Assembly (NCBI GenBank): GCA_963691705.1
Contig: OY829537.1
Location: forward strand, 63,898,304 to 63,962,303
Direction of reading: 5' to 3'
Length of the DNA: 64,000 nucleotides
Source: Viola odorata
Taxonomy: Eukaryota; Streptophyta; Magnoliopsida; Malpighiales; Violaceae
Every line of letters begins with the position of its first letter. The first letter of the stretch is position 1. Of this stretch, positions 45,516 through 56,058 are shown one piece after another. Under the pieces are notes generated by a model. That model was given only the letters and a program-made list of their open reading frames with translations. It did no database searches and was not told the DNA's origin. The translations under genes and the position numbers were made by a program.

Positions 45516-46638
45516 GAACAATGCTTGCCCCTAAGCATACTAGACTCTTAGCTAGGAAAAAGAAAAAGGACAGACTCAAAACAGACTCAACAAACAGTAG
45601 CAAATTTCTAGACAACTACCTTTAACCAGTCCCTTTAGAACCTTTATACCTGTGACAGTCAGCATACTTCTCAATGGATTCCAACCCCTATGAACACGGC
45701 CTATTCAACACCCCAAACATCCGAATTCCACATAACCATAACACCTTTGCATTGCGCAGTAGACTCGACAAGACAAGACATTCACCGACTTGGATTTTCT
45801 CCCCTTAATTCTACTGCTTAACATCATCATTCAATTACCTTGCCTGAAGTTTTATTTTTCTATGCCAGCATTGCTAAAAGTTTCTTGATTATTAATGCTT
45901 AGTGAGGCAGAAATATCAAGACAAATACACATTTTTTTTTTTCATTGCTCATGCTGAAGTTTCTTGAATATTTCTACTTAGTGAGGCAGAAATATCAAGA
46001 CATGTTTTTTTAATTTATTTTTATTTTTATTTGAGCAGCAATATACTGAGCATAAAAATAGTTCTCTTTATAAGAGCAATTTCAGCTTAATTACAAGGCA
46101 TCAAACTTCATTATCCACTTAGCAGTTTTCCTTAAAGGGATATTAAGTATATTTGGTGAAAGCTTACCTATGTGTCAAGTCTGTTACGCAATGCTAGACC
46201 CTATGATCATGTACAATAAGGATGTTTTAGGCGTTGAACATACCTTGCTCATATGTTATGGGGTCGCAAGGTGAAGGATGCTAAAAATCAAGGTTAAGAC
46301 ACTAAGGGGAAGGGTTTTAGGCATAGTCTAAATTTTTGCCGACACTCAATCAAAACACATAACACACATTCCTAAAAACACATAATAAGACACGAAAGAA
46401 TCATGCATCAGACTCGTCTAGACAATCTAGGCCAACTATCTTAGCCTAGATTCACAAATTTTTTCATGCGATTAGAGAAAATCACACAAAAACACATCAC
46501 AAACATGTATATACAGACAAACTTCCTAGAAACACCCTCACCACACTTAGAGAACACATTGTCCTTAGTGTGTAAATGAGAGGTAAAAGACTAAAAATAT
46601 GTAAAAAGAGAAGAAAGAAAGACACGACCTGGGGGCAT
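45516..46638 (-). other. Athila-like 3' untranslated region
   Basis: Between the env-like frame and LTR. Contains two near-identical aaatatcaagaca-type segments (about 45910 and 45988) and a second purine-tract-like TAAGTGTGGTGAGGG on minus (46549-46535). No gene seen. Confidence 0.5.
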
Positions 46639-48703
46639 TTACTGTGATGTGGGAGGTGGAGGTGGTTGTTGGGTATCTTGCACAGATGGTGCTGCATCAT
46701 CGTCTTCATCAGAGGAGTCATCGCTGCTACTGCTGAAGTGGTTTTCCACTTTGTTTCTTATGCGCGCGACAACCTTGTCTATGGCTCGGACGAATTTGAA
46801 GGTAACATCCAGGTGGGTTTGGATCTGTTGGAACTTGATATCCTGCTGCTCCAAAAACTTATCTAGTCGCTCCTGCTGGTTCCTCTCAATGCTCATAAAT
46901 AGAGCCTGCTGCTGATCTATAATCTGCTGCGTTTGCTTTTTTGCATTATCTTGTTGTTCATGGAACAACTTCTGGTTGGTAGTGAAGAATAATATTTGGT
47001 CATTGATGACCTGCACAAGGGTGTCATCCCATTCGGGGAGCCTTGGATGGTTTGGATCCATGCCAAATTTGTTTGGAAACTGCTCGGCATCTTCCCCAAG
47101 ATTGGGTTCTTCGTCTGCACCATCAAACTGGATTGGCTGAATCTTGAAGTTCCCATTGATCCTCTTCCCAGAGAGGTGGTTTGCTACTTGCGTAAAACCT
47201 GTATTAAAATAAAGATAGCCTTTTTCCTCGTGGAAATGACCCATTTGGTCAAAAGCTTTAAGATCCATGATCTTAACGGCACATGATTTATGCATATTCA
47301 AAGTGGATAAATCAATACCCCTAGCAGTAGCAGTAATATGGGAAATGAGAGTTCCTAGGATCAGTTTAGGGAGAGGATCGCATGCCTTTATCTGCCTAAC
47401 AATCCAATAGCCTAAATTAACCTTCCTATTGTGAAGCATACACCAAAGCAGAAAAACTTCTAACTTAGAGATGTTGCCAGAAATAGTAGTTTTGCCCGAA
47501 AGGTTAATAGACAAGATCCTTTAGAGCATCCTCAAGGTAGGATCTCGGATCTGGTGGGCTTTGGCATTTTTATCTAGATTTCCATTAGGGTCACCAATCA
47601 ATTCTCCATAAGCTACTGATTTATCCCAATCAGGGGGATAATCAGTAAGGGCATTCTTATAATCATCAGAATTTAGTCCCTCCTCAGTCACAAACCCAAG
47701 CAAGAGATTAAATTCATCGATGGATAAATGAGACCACATATCAAGAAATCTAAAATTCACAACATCAGACGCGCCAAGATCAGGATTGGCCCTACCATTG
47801 GCATATAATTTTTCCTGATCCAACTAGAAAGACGCATGAAATTCCAAGCACAATTCAGCATAGACAGGCAAATCAAGGTACATAAAACAATCCCACCCTA
47901 GATTGGTTATGTATTGCCTAATCCTATTACCCACACCCTAGGCATCAAGAAAAGAGAAATCAAGAACAACAAATTGAGTAATCTCGCATGCATGCTTCTC
48001 ATTCAGTCTCACCCTAAGTTCAAGGGTATCAGGCCTCAAACAGCCATTAAGCGAGTTAAAGGGGGGGATGAATACCTTGGCAGTCTTGGCCGCAGGCTTA
48101 GCCAAGACTGCAGCCGCATCAGCGACTGAGCCATCTTCCTGATCAGCCTCCTCAACCTTTCTTTTTCCTTTCGCAGCCGCAGATCGAGTCCTATTAGCTG
48201 GGGCTGATTCACTGCCCGCTTCTAACTTCCTCTTCCCCGCTCTCTTCTCTTTTGCTGAACCTTCTTCACATTGAGGCTCTGAATCGGCTCCTTTCTTTCC
48301 AGTCTGCTTGCGAGCCGCTTTCTTAGCTCTAGCAGAGGGTTTCTCTTAGGATTCAGTATCCGAAAGTACCTCTACCTCTGAATCACCAGGCTGGCTAACC
48401 CTAGATTGGGTTATTGGATCTTTGGGGAGATCAATCTTCTTCTTGGCCTAGAGGGAGATTTGAGGGGATTCAGTGGTAGAAACTGGAGGAGGAGTGGAAA
48501 GTCCTTATTTTTGTGTACCAGAGGGGGTCGCATCTATGGACATGATTGTCCTTGCTATGCTAAGCACCTCAATGAGATTTTGAGGGAGATCCTTTTCTGG
48601 ATTTGAGAGAGGGAGATTGCGAAGGCATGGGAGATTCTTGCCTAATCGGGGTAGATTTTGGTGTTGCTGATTTCTTTGAAGATTTCTTTGAAGATTTTCC
48701 CAT
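46639..48703 (-). pseudogene. Athila env-like (post-pol) frame, degenerate
   Basis: Start ATG 48703 (MGKSSKKSSKKSATPKSTPI), a basic Ser/Lys/Ala-rich N-terminus (KRKLEAGSESAPANRTRSAA), then the conserved domain of Athila second ORFs: NGRANPDLGASDVVNFRFLD, SIDEFNLLLGF and LSHITATARGID-like segments, and a C-terminal Gln-rich coiled coil with an acidic SSSSDDSSDEDDD end. Stops near 48570, a frame change, TAG 47824 and TAA 47521 break it. This 'putative plant transposon protein' domain is called env-like by position only; I see no signal peptide or fusion peptide in it. Confidence 0.75.
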
Positions 48704-49227
48704 GTTTAAAGCCAAAAGATCGTGGATTGAAAGTAGGAGAGTGGAGTGATTTAGATGAGGATGGTTTGAGAGATAATCGGGTGAGAGCGAGATTTTAGGG
48801 ATTTGAGTGGTTTTGGTGTTAGTGGGAGGTAAGGAGTCTAACTCTTCAAAAATATCTTCTAATTAAAATTTGAAAAATTAATTTCCAAATCAAAATTCAA
48901 AATATGACAGTTGCTCCTACTTTTTCTCCTCCTTCTCACACGCAATCTGCTCTTCTCCCCCTTTTTCTCCGCGTGTCACCCAATTCTTGGCCGAATAGAA
49001 TGTAGCTTTGATCAAAAAGACTTAGCCAAGATCCCTCACCACACTTAATTCCTCTCAACCACTCCAGAAAATTCCAAAAAGATCCTGAAATTTCCTGCAA
49101 GAGAAAATCTGTAAGCGGTTCTGGATTATTTTGAACAAACAATTTATTTTATTAAAAACAAAAAGCATGGGTTGCCTCCCATGTAGCGCCCTAGTTTTAG
49201 TCCTAGGCATGACTTTTCTTCTGCTTT
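48704..49227 (-). other. Athila-like pol-env intergenic region
   Basis: Non-coding. Holds a third copy of the purine-tract-like TAAGTGTGGTGAGGG on minus (49047-49033). Confidence 0.5.
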
Positions 49228-49939
49228 TTACTGAATCTCAGGTGGGACTTCAGCCTCCTGACTTTCTTCGTAGGTTGGAAATCCTTCTAGGAACGGCTTG
49301 AGTCTTTGTCCATTGACTTTGAACTCAATACCTGTTTTTTCATTCTTAATATCTACTGCACCATGAGGGTAGATGTTAGTGATAATATATGGACCTTCCC
49401 ATTTAGTCTTAAGCTTACCAGGAAAGAGTTTGAATCGTGAATTGTATAGAAGGACCTTCCCGCCAATTTGGAGGTTTTTCTCAACAATTCGCTTATCGTG
49501 ATATGTTTTCATCCTGATCTTGGCTAAGAGCTGATTGTCGTATGCTTGATTTCTCAGTTCTTCCATCTCATGGATTTGGAGCTTTCTTTCCTCGCCTGCT
49601 TGGTCGTACCTTAGATTGTATTTCCGGATTGCCCAATAAGCCTTATGCTGCATACCTACAGGCAGGTGACACGCCTTCCCATACACCAATTTGTACGGAG
49701 TCATTCCAATGGGAGTTTTATAGGTGGTCCTATATGCCCACAATGCATCATCCAACTTTTGGCTCCAATCTCGCCGATCTAGGCCAACTGTCTTAGCTAA
49801 GATCGACTTGACCTCTTTGTTTGACACCTTCGCTTGGCCATTTGACTGAGGATGATGGCAGTGGAAACTCTATGTGTCACACCATATTTCCTGAAAATCG
49901 AAACAATAATCCTATTGCAAAAATGTGTTCCACGGTCGC
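49228..49939 (-). pseudogene. Athila-like integrase C-terminal part, cut by E2
   Basis: Minus: LISDRGTHFCN..., [11 protein letters not shown], then after a one-base loss near 49861 [49 protein letters not shown] and [16 protein letters not shown], ending in EVPPEIQ. These are the hallmark core and C-terminal segments of Athila integrases. E2 begins exactly in the LISDRG codons (49940), so the rest of pol and gag lie beyond 64 kb, on the other side of E2. Confidence 0.85.
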
Positions 49940-50625
49940 TGATAAGATTCAATGTCGTGTCTGATCGGAACGGCGGCGATCGGTCGTTGGATGTACCTGC
50001 AAAGCGCCGGAGGGGGGGCTCCGGCGTAGACACTCCGATGCTTAAGTCAGTTCGGGGATACAAAGTAACAAGAGGTTCTGCTGGGTGATCTCGATCTTAC
50101 CTTCTATTTGAAAGAGTAGGGATATTTATAGGCCTCGATGGCGATACCTGGCGATAACAGTCTAGGCGATGTCTGGTGATGACGTCACGATCAATAGCAG
50201 CGGGTGACGTCATGAGCGATATCTGACAGGGTTACCGGGAGCGATAACTTCGCGGTTCCCTAGGATGGGATGGCGTCGTGCGTATAGAGACGTGTGAGTC
50301 CCCCCTCCGCTGACGTCGACCATCCTAGGAATCCTTCGCTGATCCCTGGGCGATATGAAGATATACTACGGGACTTATAGGAATCCGTCCCGGCAGGAGC
50401 CGCAAGTGTAGTAGCACCATGAGGGTTGTCTTGATTGTTATCATAAGCCCAACTGAAAATGAGCCCGAGTGTTTACCAAGGGCTGTCACTCCCTATCCAT
50501 GTCTGGAATCTTAGGTGATGGTTTGTTCTTTCATAAGGCGATAGGCTCCTAGGATCTCCGAACTTCCTTGTCTCCTTTAGCTCGATACGAATTGGTTTAA
50601 ACGATGGGCTAGGGCTCAAATTTGA
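49940..50625 (-). repeat. E2 3' LTR (right boundary approximate)
   Basis: TATA box tataaata on minus (plus 50123-50130), two TGACGTCA palindromes upstream of it (50180-50187, 50205-50212), and the CGCCGGAG/CTCCGGCG stem in the transcribed part (50005-50026). A purine tract gctcgggggaaagc on minus (50640-50627) suggests the LTR starts near 50625. Confidence 0.6.
50180..50212. promoter_or_regulatory. Paired TGACGTCA sites in E2 U3
   Basis: Two exact 8-bp palindromes 25 bp apart, 50-90 bp upstream of the minus TATA box. TGACGTCA is a core of bZIP/TGA-factor sites in plants, so transcription may respond to stress or defence signals. E1's 3' U3 has TGACGTCA and TGACATCA with similar placement. 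Confidence 0.55.
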
Positions 50626-51437
50626 AGCTTTCCCCCGAGCAAACAGATTCCGGCCTTCATTTTTATCTCATGCCCAATCTTCTGGAGGCGTTAAGAGATC
50701 CACGGGAGACGCCGCTATCTCGTTCGTAATTATTAGGGCATTGCTTTCGCCTAGCGATATTATTCGGCCTGGTCCCTTTGGCAGGACTTAGAAGGTTTCA
50801 ACTTCACTCCTGTCGCAGGAGAGCTGCTGACGGGCCACTTGTGATGTCGCCAAGGACTGCGGCCGAGTCATTCCGTAGGCTCGCATATGTTTCGGTCCAT
50901 CATCCTTTCAAGTGTACTGCAAACACATAGGGGAGATAGGTACTCATGGAGAAATTAGCAAACTCTGTACTTACAGGGATTTGGAGATCACACAGGCCCT
51001 GTCTTTCTTTTCCGCTTAAGGAAACAACGATATTGACGCGGTTTTACGCCATCAGCTGCCTTCGATTAACGTGGCTTTATACCACTAGATACCTATGAGG
51101 TCGGCGAGGTTTTATGCATCTAGGGCTACCTGCGACATCAACGCGGCTTTACACTGTGGATACCAGTAACCGTATGGCTTTTACGTCATGACTACCCGTA
51201 ATATCGTACCTTTTGGTGTTTTTCCATGTTCTATCTCGTACCCCTCCGAGCATCTGTATCGCGAATAGTTCACGAACACCGACCTTCGCTTCCACTTCGG
51301 GTCCATCGGCCCTCGAGGGTAACGGGACGGCTCGTCTTTTGAGGACCTCCTTTTCTTTTCCAAGGCCCTTCTCTTGGAGCCTATAAATTGGGGAGTTTTT
51401 TCCACCCACGTTCTCATCATCTTTGGCAACTTGCATT
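50626..51437. other. E2 region between LTR and gene D
   Basis: Non-coding. Five short repeats with a core RCGYGGYTTTAYR start near 51034, 51066, 51102, 51138 and 51168, spaced 32-36 bp. The gene D TATA box is at 51382. Confidence 0.5.
51382..51389 (+). promoter_or_regulatory. TATA box of E2 gene D
   Basis: GCCTATAAATTGG, about 55 bp before the ATG at 51438. Confidence 0.65.
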
Positions 51438-51815
51438 ATGGATCATTTGACTAAAAAATTTCCCCTTTCCAAGGGTCACTCTCTCAAGAACCTCAATGAT
51501 GGTGACGTAGGGTTCTTGGAGAACATGTTGATTAAGACTTCTGAGGACATCTTGGAGTTGCAAGGGATGCTGACCCCACTCCATTCCAGGCTGGGAGCCA
51601 CGTCTCTTGAGGATTTCAGTCCTTTGGAGAGCGTGTCGAAGCTGGCTGCCTCCATCGCTCGGATTCAAGTGGTGATTGCCATGCTGCAGCAGCGCAAGGA
51701 TATGCTGGGGTGCTGCCTAAAGGGGATGAGAGCCACCTCCCATGATCTGACTCTGGTCATGGATTCCCTGAGAGACCTTCCCGAAGTACCCGAAGACGCT
51801 GGCTCTGACGCCTGA
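51438..51815 (+). CDS. E2 antisense gene D, intact 125-aa protein
   Basis: ATG 51438 (MDHLTKKFPLSKGHSLKNLN) to stop 51815. Predicted mostly helical; two parts: VGFLENMLIKTSEDILELQG and ARIQVVIAMLQQRKDMLGCC, followed by LKGMRA and an acidic end (PEDAGSDA). The CC-LKGMRA block and acidic end are kept in the truncated E1 copy. No known domain. aataaataaa at about 51888 follows the stop. Own TATA box and first of four plus-strand genes; the adjacent element genes gag-pol run the other way. Function unknown. Confidence 0.65.
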   Translation: MDHLTKKFPLSKGHSLKNLNDGDVGFLENMLIKTSEDILELQGMLTPLHSRLGATSLEDFSPLESVSKLAASIARIQVVIAMLQQRKDMLGCCLKGMRATSHDLTLVMDSLRDLPEVPEDAGSDA

Positions 51816-52210
51816 TATCAGTGGCTCCCTTTGAGCCCTTTGTACTTTTCCTCTTGTCATGCCACTGTACTTTTCGGCCGATAGGCCATAATAAATAAAC
51901 TGTTTTTATTATGCCACTTTGCAACTGTCCTTCTTCTTTAATGCGCCCTTTGTCTTTTTTCCATTGGAGGTATTCTTAGCCCAACTGAAAACGATTCAGT
52001 TACTGGGTGGTTTTCTGGTTGGCTGTTCTGCATTAAATCTATGCCGCTGTTGTCCTGGCAACTGATTGGGCGATTTTGCGGTTTTCCTTGATTCAAGTAA
52101 GATTTCAACAGGCGTGACTGCAAATCCTTATTTACACTTCAGGCTGTACACGTGTCCACCCTCAAGGGTCGGGTTGGAAGATCGAAGATCCTTTTTTTTC
52201 CGATTTTCTG

Positions 52211-52218
52211 GCTATTTA
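52211..52218 (+). promoter_or_regulatory. TATA-like box of E2 gene C
   Basis: GGCTATTTAAGGGG, about 78 bp before the ATG at 52291; spacing matches E1 gene C. Confidence 0.5.
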
Positions 52219-52290
52219 AGGGGATCCTCTTTCCCTTGTTTTTATTCACCTCCTTATTCGTTTTTCCTTTGATAAGTAATCTGCGATCTC

Positions 52291-52722
52291 ATGGTTGATT
52301 CTCATTTTTTAGATACGACCGCACGAGATTCTCCACCAACTCCTCTGACTTCTCCCGATTCGGATAATCCTCCTCCGTCGCCTCCTTGGAGGCCGCCTGT
52401 TCGCCGACGGTGTCGCAAGAGGCGGAGGAAAGATACTGCGAAGGCATCTAGATCATTCTTTGATTCTCTTGCTTCTCTCTCTACGAAGGGGGAAGGAACG
52501 TCTTTCCTTCCTAGCGAGTCACCACAAAGGGCTCCCTCTGCCTGCTCAGCCGTTAAAACGGTATCGCCAGCTGTTAAGGAGGAGTCAGATCGATCGTCAG
52601 TTCGCGCAGGGGGGAGGATTAAGGAGCCTTTCCCTCTCGCTGGCGAGGATCCATCGCTTTTAGGTGAGGATGATCATGATGTGGTCTACTGCTATGGCAT
52701 CTCCTGGTCTGACGGCGAATAG
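52291..52722 (+). CDS. E2 antisense gene C, intact 143-aa protein
   Basis: ATG 52291 to stop 52722 without interruption. MVDSHFLDTTARDSPPTPLT and PPPSPPWRPPVRRR (Pro-rich then basic), a Ser-rich middle, RIKEPFPLAGEDPSLL and an acidic aromatic tail (DHDVVYCYGISWSDGE). Ends and Pro-rich motif are shared with the 162-aa E1 gene C; the middle varies in length. Likely disordered and possibly nucleic-acid or protein binding through its basic stretch (inference). An aataaaa lies ~45 bp after the stop. Function unknown. Confidence 0.65.
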   Translation: MVDSHFLDTTARDSPPTPLTSPDSDNPPPSPPWRPPVRRRCRKRRRKDTAKASRSFFDSLASLSTKGEGTSFLPSESPQRAPSACSAVKTVSPAVKEESDRSSVRAGGRIKEPFPLAGEDPSLLGEDDHDVVYCYGISWSDGE

Positions 52723-52997
52723 TTGTGCATACCATGCCTCTTTGTAGATGCCGTATGGCTTTCCCAAAATAATAAAATGACGCTTTATTTTCTTTTCGCT
52801 CTCCTGCCGCTTTTCTCCCTTTATTTTTTCAGGTTTCTAGGGTTATCGCGGAAGTGTGCCTTTCGCTGGGTGCAACTGCCTTTTAGGTTTCAATCAGTAA
52901 CTGTCTTCTCCAAAAGACACTGATGACTGCCCACGCGTCCTTTTCCACTCTGCACGTGTTTTGTTTTTACAGGCTATTTCTTTTTTTGGTTTAACCT

Positions 52998-53005
52998 TTA
53001 TAAGG
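52998..53005 (+). promoter_or_regulatory. TATA-like box of E2 gene B
   Basis: AACCTTTATAAGGAATTC, about 190 bp before the ATG at 53193. Confidence 0.5.
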
Positions 53006-53192
53006 AATTCGCTCTTCTCTTTTAGTACTTTTGCTAATACTTTGAAATTCTTCGTATTTTCTCTCTTCTGTGCTTCTTTCTTCCCAAGGGGTTTTACTGC
53101 AATTGCTCGCCAGTGCCGACGGCCGGTTTACTGGCTCTTGGCTCCAGGTATTTTGTTTCTCTATCGCCATAGCTTTACTTTTCCAGTTCATT

Positions 53193-55442
53193 ATGTCTCG
53201 CGCTAGATCCTCTACAGTTATCGAAAATCCCCTAGATCCCGAAGTTAGGAGAGCTCGTAGTGTTTTTGATTATAATGAGGTTTTGAGGGCTGAGTTAGAG
53301 GAGAACGGTATCACTTTTCCCACGGGATACCGCCCCTTTGTCCCTTTGAAGGATACTCGGCTCACTAATGCCATGTGGGGGACGTTCCGGCTGGTTTATT
53401 TCAAGATGTTTACCTACGGATTTCGTCTCCCACTTCATACTTCTCTGATGAAGCTGCTAAACCATTACGATCTCAATCCTGTTCAAATAACTCCACCTTC
53501 CTGGTGTGGGCTTTACGCCTTTCTTCGTTCGTGTGAGATGAAGCATATTTTCGCTCCATCGCTCGATCTGTTCCGTACATTTTTCACCTTGAGGTGTCGC
53601 AGCTGCTTGGTGGACATTACCCCAAGTTGGAATGATGCCCTTGTTCAGTTCTTCTGGCAGAACTTTCAAGGTTTCGAAGAGAACGTGGACAACTGGAAAA
53701 ATGGCTTCTTCACCTTTCGCTTGCCCTCTCGGTACTGGTGCGGTGGTTTCAACCGAGAGATTACCAGTGCCGCTTGGCAAAAACCAGATGTGCTGTCTAG
53801 TATGGATGTGTCAAATGTTAACGCCCTGTTAGAAATAGAAGGGCCCTTCCTCATTCGGGAATTCGCTCGGTTCAGGCCTTTGCCAGAGTGTGTCGTTGGT
53901 GAGTTTTTCTTTTGTCACCTTATCGCTTCGATTTTCTTGCCATACTAAAATATTTTATTGGCAGGTAACGCTGAGGGTCGCTCCTCCGGGGAAAGTGACG
54001 CTCCTCTGAACGTGGTGCCGCTTCAGACGTTACCTCCTTCTCCTCCGCCTGAAGGCTCAAGTCGTCCGCCTATTCCGCCATGAGGAAAGAGAAATAAAAC
54101 CATCGCGACACGCAGCGCATCCGCTCGACCTTCCCGTTTCCTTGAGAATTGGCTATCGTCTCGCGGTAAGGGAGTGGCTTCGAGTAACCCTGTGATTGAA
54201 GAGGTTGACAGCGATAGTGAAAGCATGGATACCGGTTCCGAGCTGCGTCATGCCACCCTTGCCCAACGGATGAAACTTAGGTCGAGAAAGAGTGAACCCG
54301 CAGCGGAGTCAACTGAGGACGATAGCGAAGAAATGGCCGTCGAAACGGAGCGTCTCGTAAAGAGAGTTCATAAAGAGAAATCTGACCCACCAATTCCTCC
54401 CATGGAGGAGGTCAACGCGGTTCCCTCCGAGGGAGTTAACACTTCACACGTTGCGGGTGCCTTGCCGGTGACGGAAGTTGTCAAGGTGCCCTCTGCCATT
54501 CCTCCCCAAGTTAACGAGGCTTCAGCAGCGGTGGGCTCTCCCTTGTCGTCTGGCGGTCCTATCTCTCCGATTCACTCCTTTATTTCGGATGTGAACTTAC
54601 CGATTTCAAATCCAATCGCTCCTCCTAACCTTCCCCCGCAGAAGCCTCAGCCTTTGTTTCTTTCTTCGATTTCAGGCATTGGTGATTCCGCAAAAAGTTG
54701 TTCTCCTCCTTATATCGCCAATCTTTCCCTTCAAAGTCTTCAAGGCCCCACCACACATCAGCTGGATTTGTCTTCCCTTGGTACCGACGGTCTTCGCGCT
54801 TTAGGGATATCGGACCCGCTATCGTGAGAAGAGCTAGTGGGCCCAATAGTGGGGCAAATGTTTACTTCTTCGAAGGACAAAGAAGAGTTCTTGCGACATC
54901 CTCCTGAAGTACGACATTCACGCCTTCTGACTGACATGCTAGCCAGTTTCCGCGAGCTAAATTACTTTTTCGAAGATCAGCGTGACAAGGTTCGGCCTTC
55001 TCTTGATTTGAAGGGAGAACTAAGCGCTGCCTTAGGGAAGGTAACGGAGTTGTCGCAGCTTCAGGAGCGAAACCGGGTGGAGTTGGACGACTGTCGTGCT
55101 GAGCTTGCTCGAGAAAAATCGAAAGGGAAGGCTAAGATAGAGCTTCTGGAGGCGGAATTGGTGGTGGCTGACAAAAAGAATATCTTCCTTCGCGAAGAGA
55201 TAGCGTCTCGTGATGCGGATTTGGCCAAAGTACCTTCAAAGATAGCCTGGTGGAAGAACAAGACCATGGAGGTTTGTATCGCTGAATTTATGAGTCTCCA
55301 TCGCCAGGGAACTGTCAATTCGTCAGTGCTGGCTGATTACGCTTCCAAGAGAATGAAGGATCTGGGCGAAGGTGAGGGAGATCTTCCTTCTTCTAGAGAA
55401 GAGCGGGGGAATGGTGACTGCGATGTCTGCGAGGGCCCATGA
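53193..55442 (+). pseudogene. E2 antisense gene B (Transposase_28-like, two exons), two stops
   Basis: ATG 53193 (MSRARSSTVIENP). Exon 1 53193-53898; intron 53899-53964 (66 bp, GTGAG...TTGGCAG, phase 1); exon 2 53965-55442. N-terminal domain with LVYFKMFTYGFRLPLHTSLM, LNPVQITPPSWCGLYAFLR and FFTFRLPSRYWCGGFN; middle Ser/Pro-rich with RPSRFLENW; THQLDLSSLGTDGLRALG; C-terminal coiled coil (ELDDCRAELAREKSKGKAKI) and an acidic end. Stops TGA 54081 and TGA 54825 both fit CGA-to-TGA; E1 has CGG at the second. The frame is otherwise open for ~730 codons. Role unknown; a nuclear or structural protein is possible. Confidence 0.78.
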
Positions 55443-55883
55443 TTAATCGAGGTTGCTCCGTTTAGAGGATTCTTCTGTTTATTTGTTTCTTTGTCTTGTA
55501 ATAACGCCTTGTTTTGCGACAATATTCATATTTTACTGCTATTTGATTTTTATTCCGCTTTTTTGCGTTAGCTCGAAAGCTGCCTTTTTAATTAACGCCA
55601 TCTTGCGTTATCTCCTTTCTTGCGATATCGCTCTTGTTTTCTCCATGAAATGGTACCTGTTTTTCAGAGCATTTAATGCTTGCTATCTTCTCATTAGAAA
55701 AGTCGCGATTGTGCAGGCACACGTGTCCATTTCTTCCGGCGCTGCGGGCTAGCGTGTCAAGAACTTTACTGAAATCGAAGCGTTGTAGCGCTTTTCTAGA
55801 ATTGCACTCATTGCCTGAATCTGTTCCTCATGTCGCTTCCACGCAACGACTGTGGCATCCGCCATTTCATTCGATTACTAGGG

Positions 55884-55891
55884 TTATAAAA
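55884..55891 (+). promoter_or_regulatory. TATA-like box of E2 gene A
   Basis: ACTAGGGTTATAAAAACC about 170 bp before the ATG at 56059; the TAGGGTTATAAA string is shared with E1 gene A. Confidence 0.6.
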
Positions 55892-56058
55892 ACCAATATT
55901 TATTCTTTTCCTTTTCTTTAATCATCCCACCTTCTCATATTTTCTTTTAGCCGTCTTGTTTTCTTCCCACTATTCAAGGCTCTTCGAAGTGCTTTTTCTC
56001 TAAAGGTATTTCCTTTCTCCTCCATCGTCTTCTTCATCTTTACTTCTTTAATTCTGCC

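Noticed and set aside
46639..48703. Athila post-pol frame as a true envelope gene
   Set aside because: No signal peptide, membrane segment or fusion peptide visible; the conserved domain is of unknown function.
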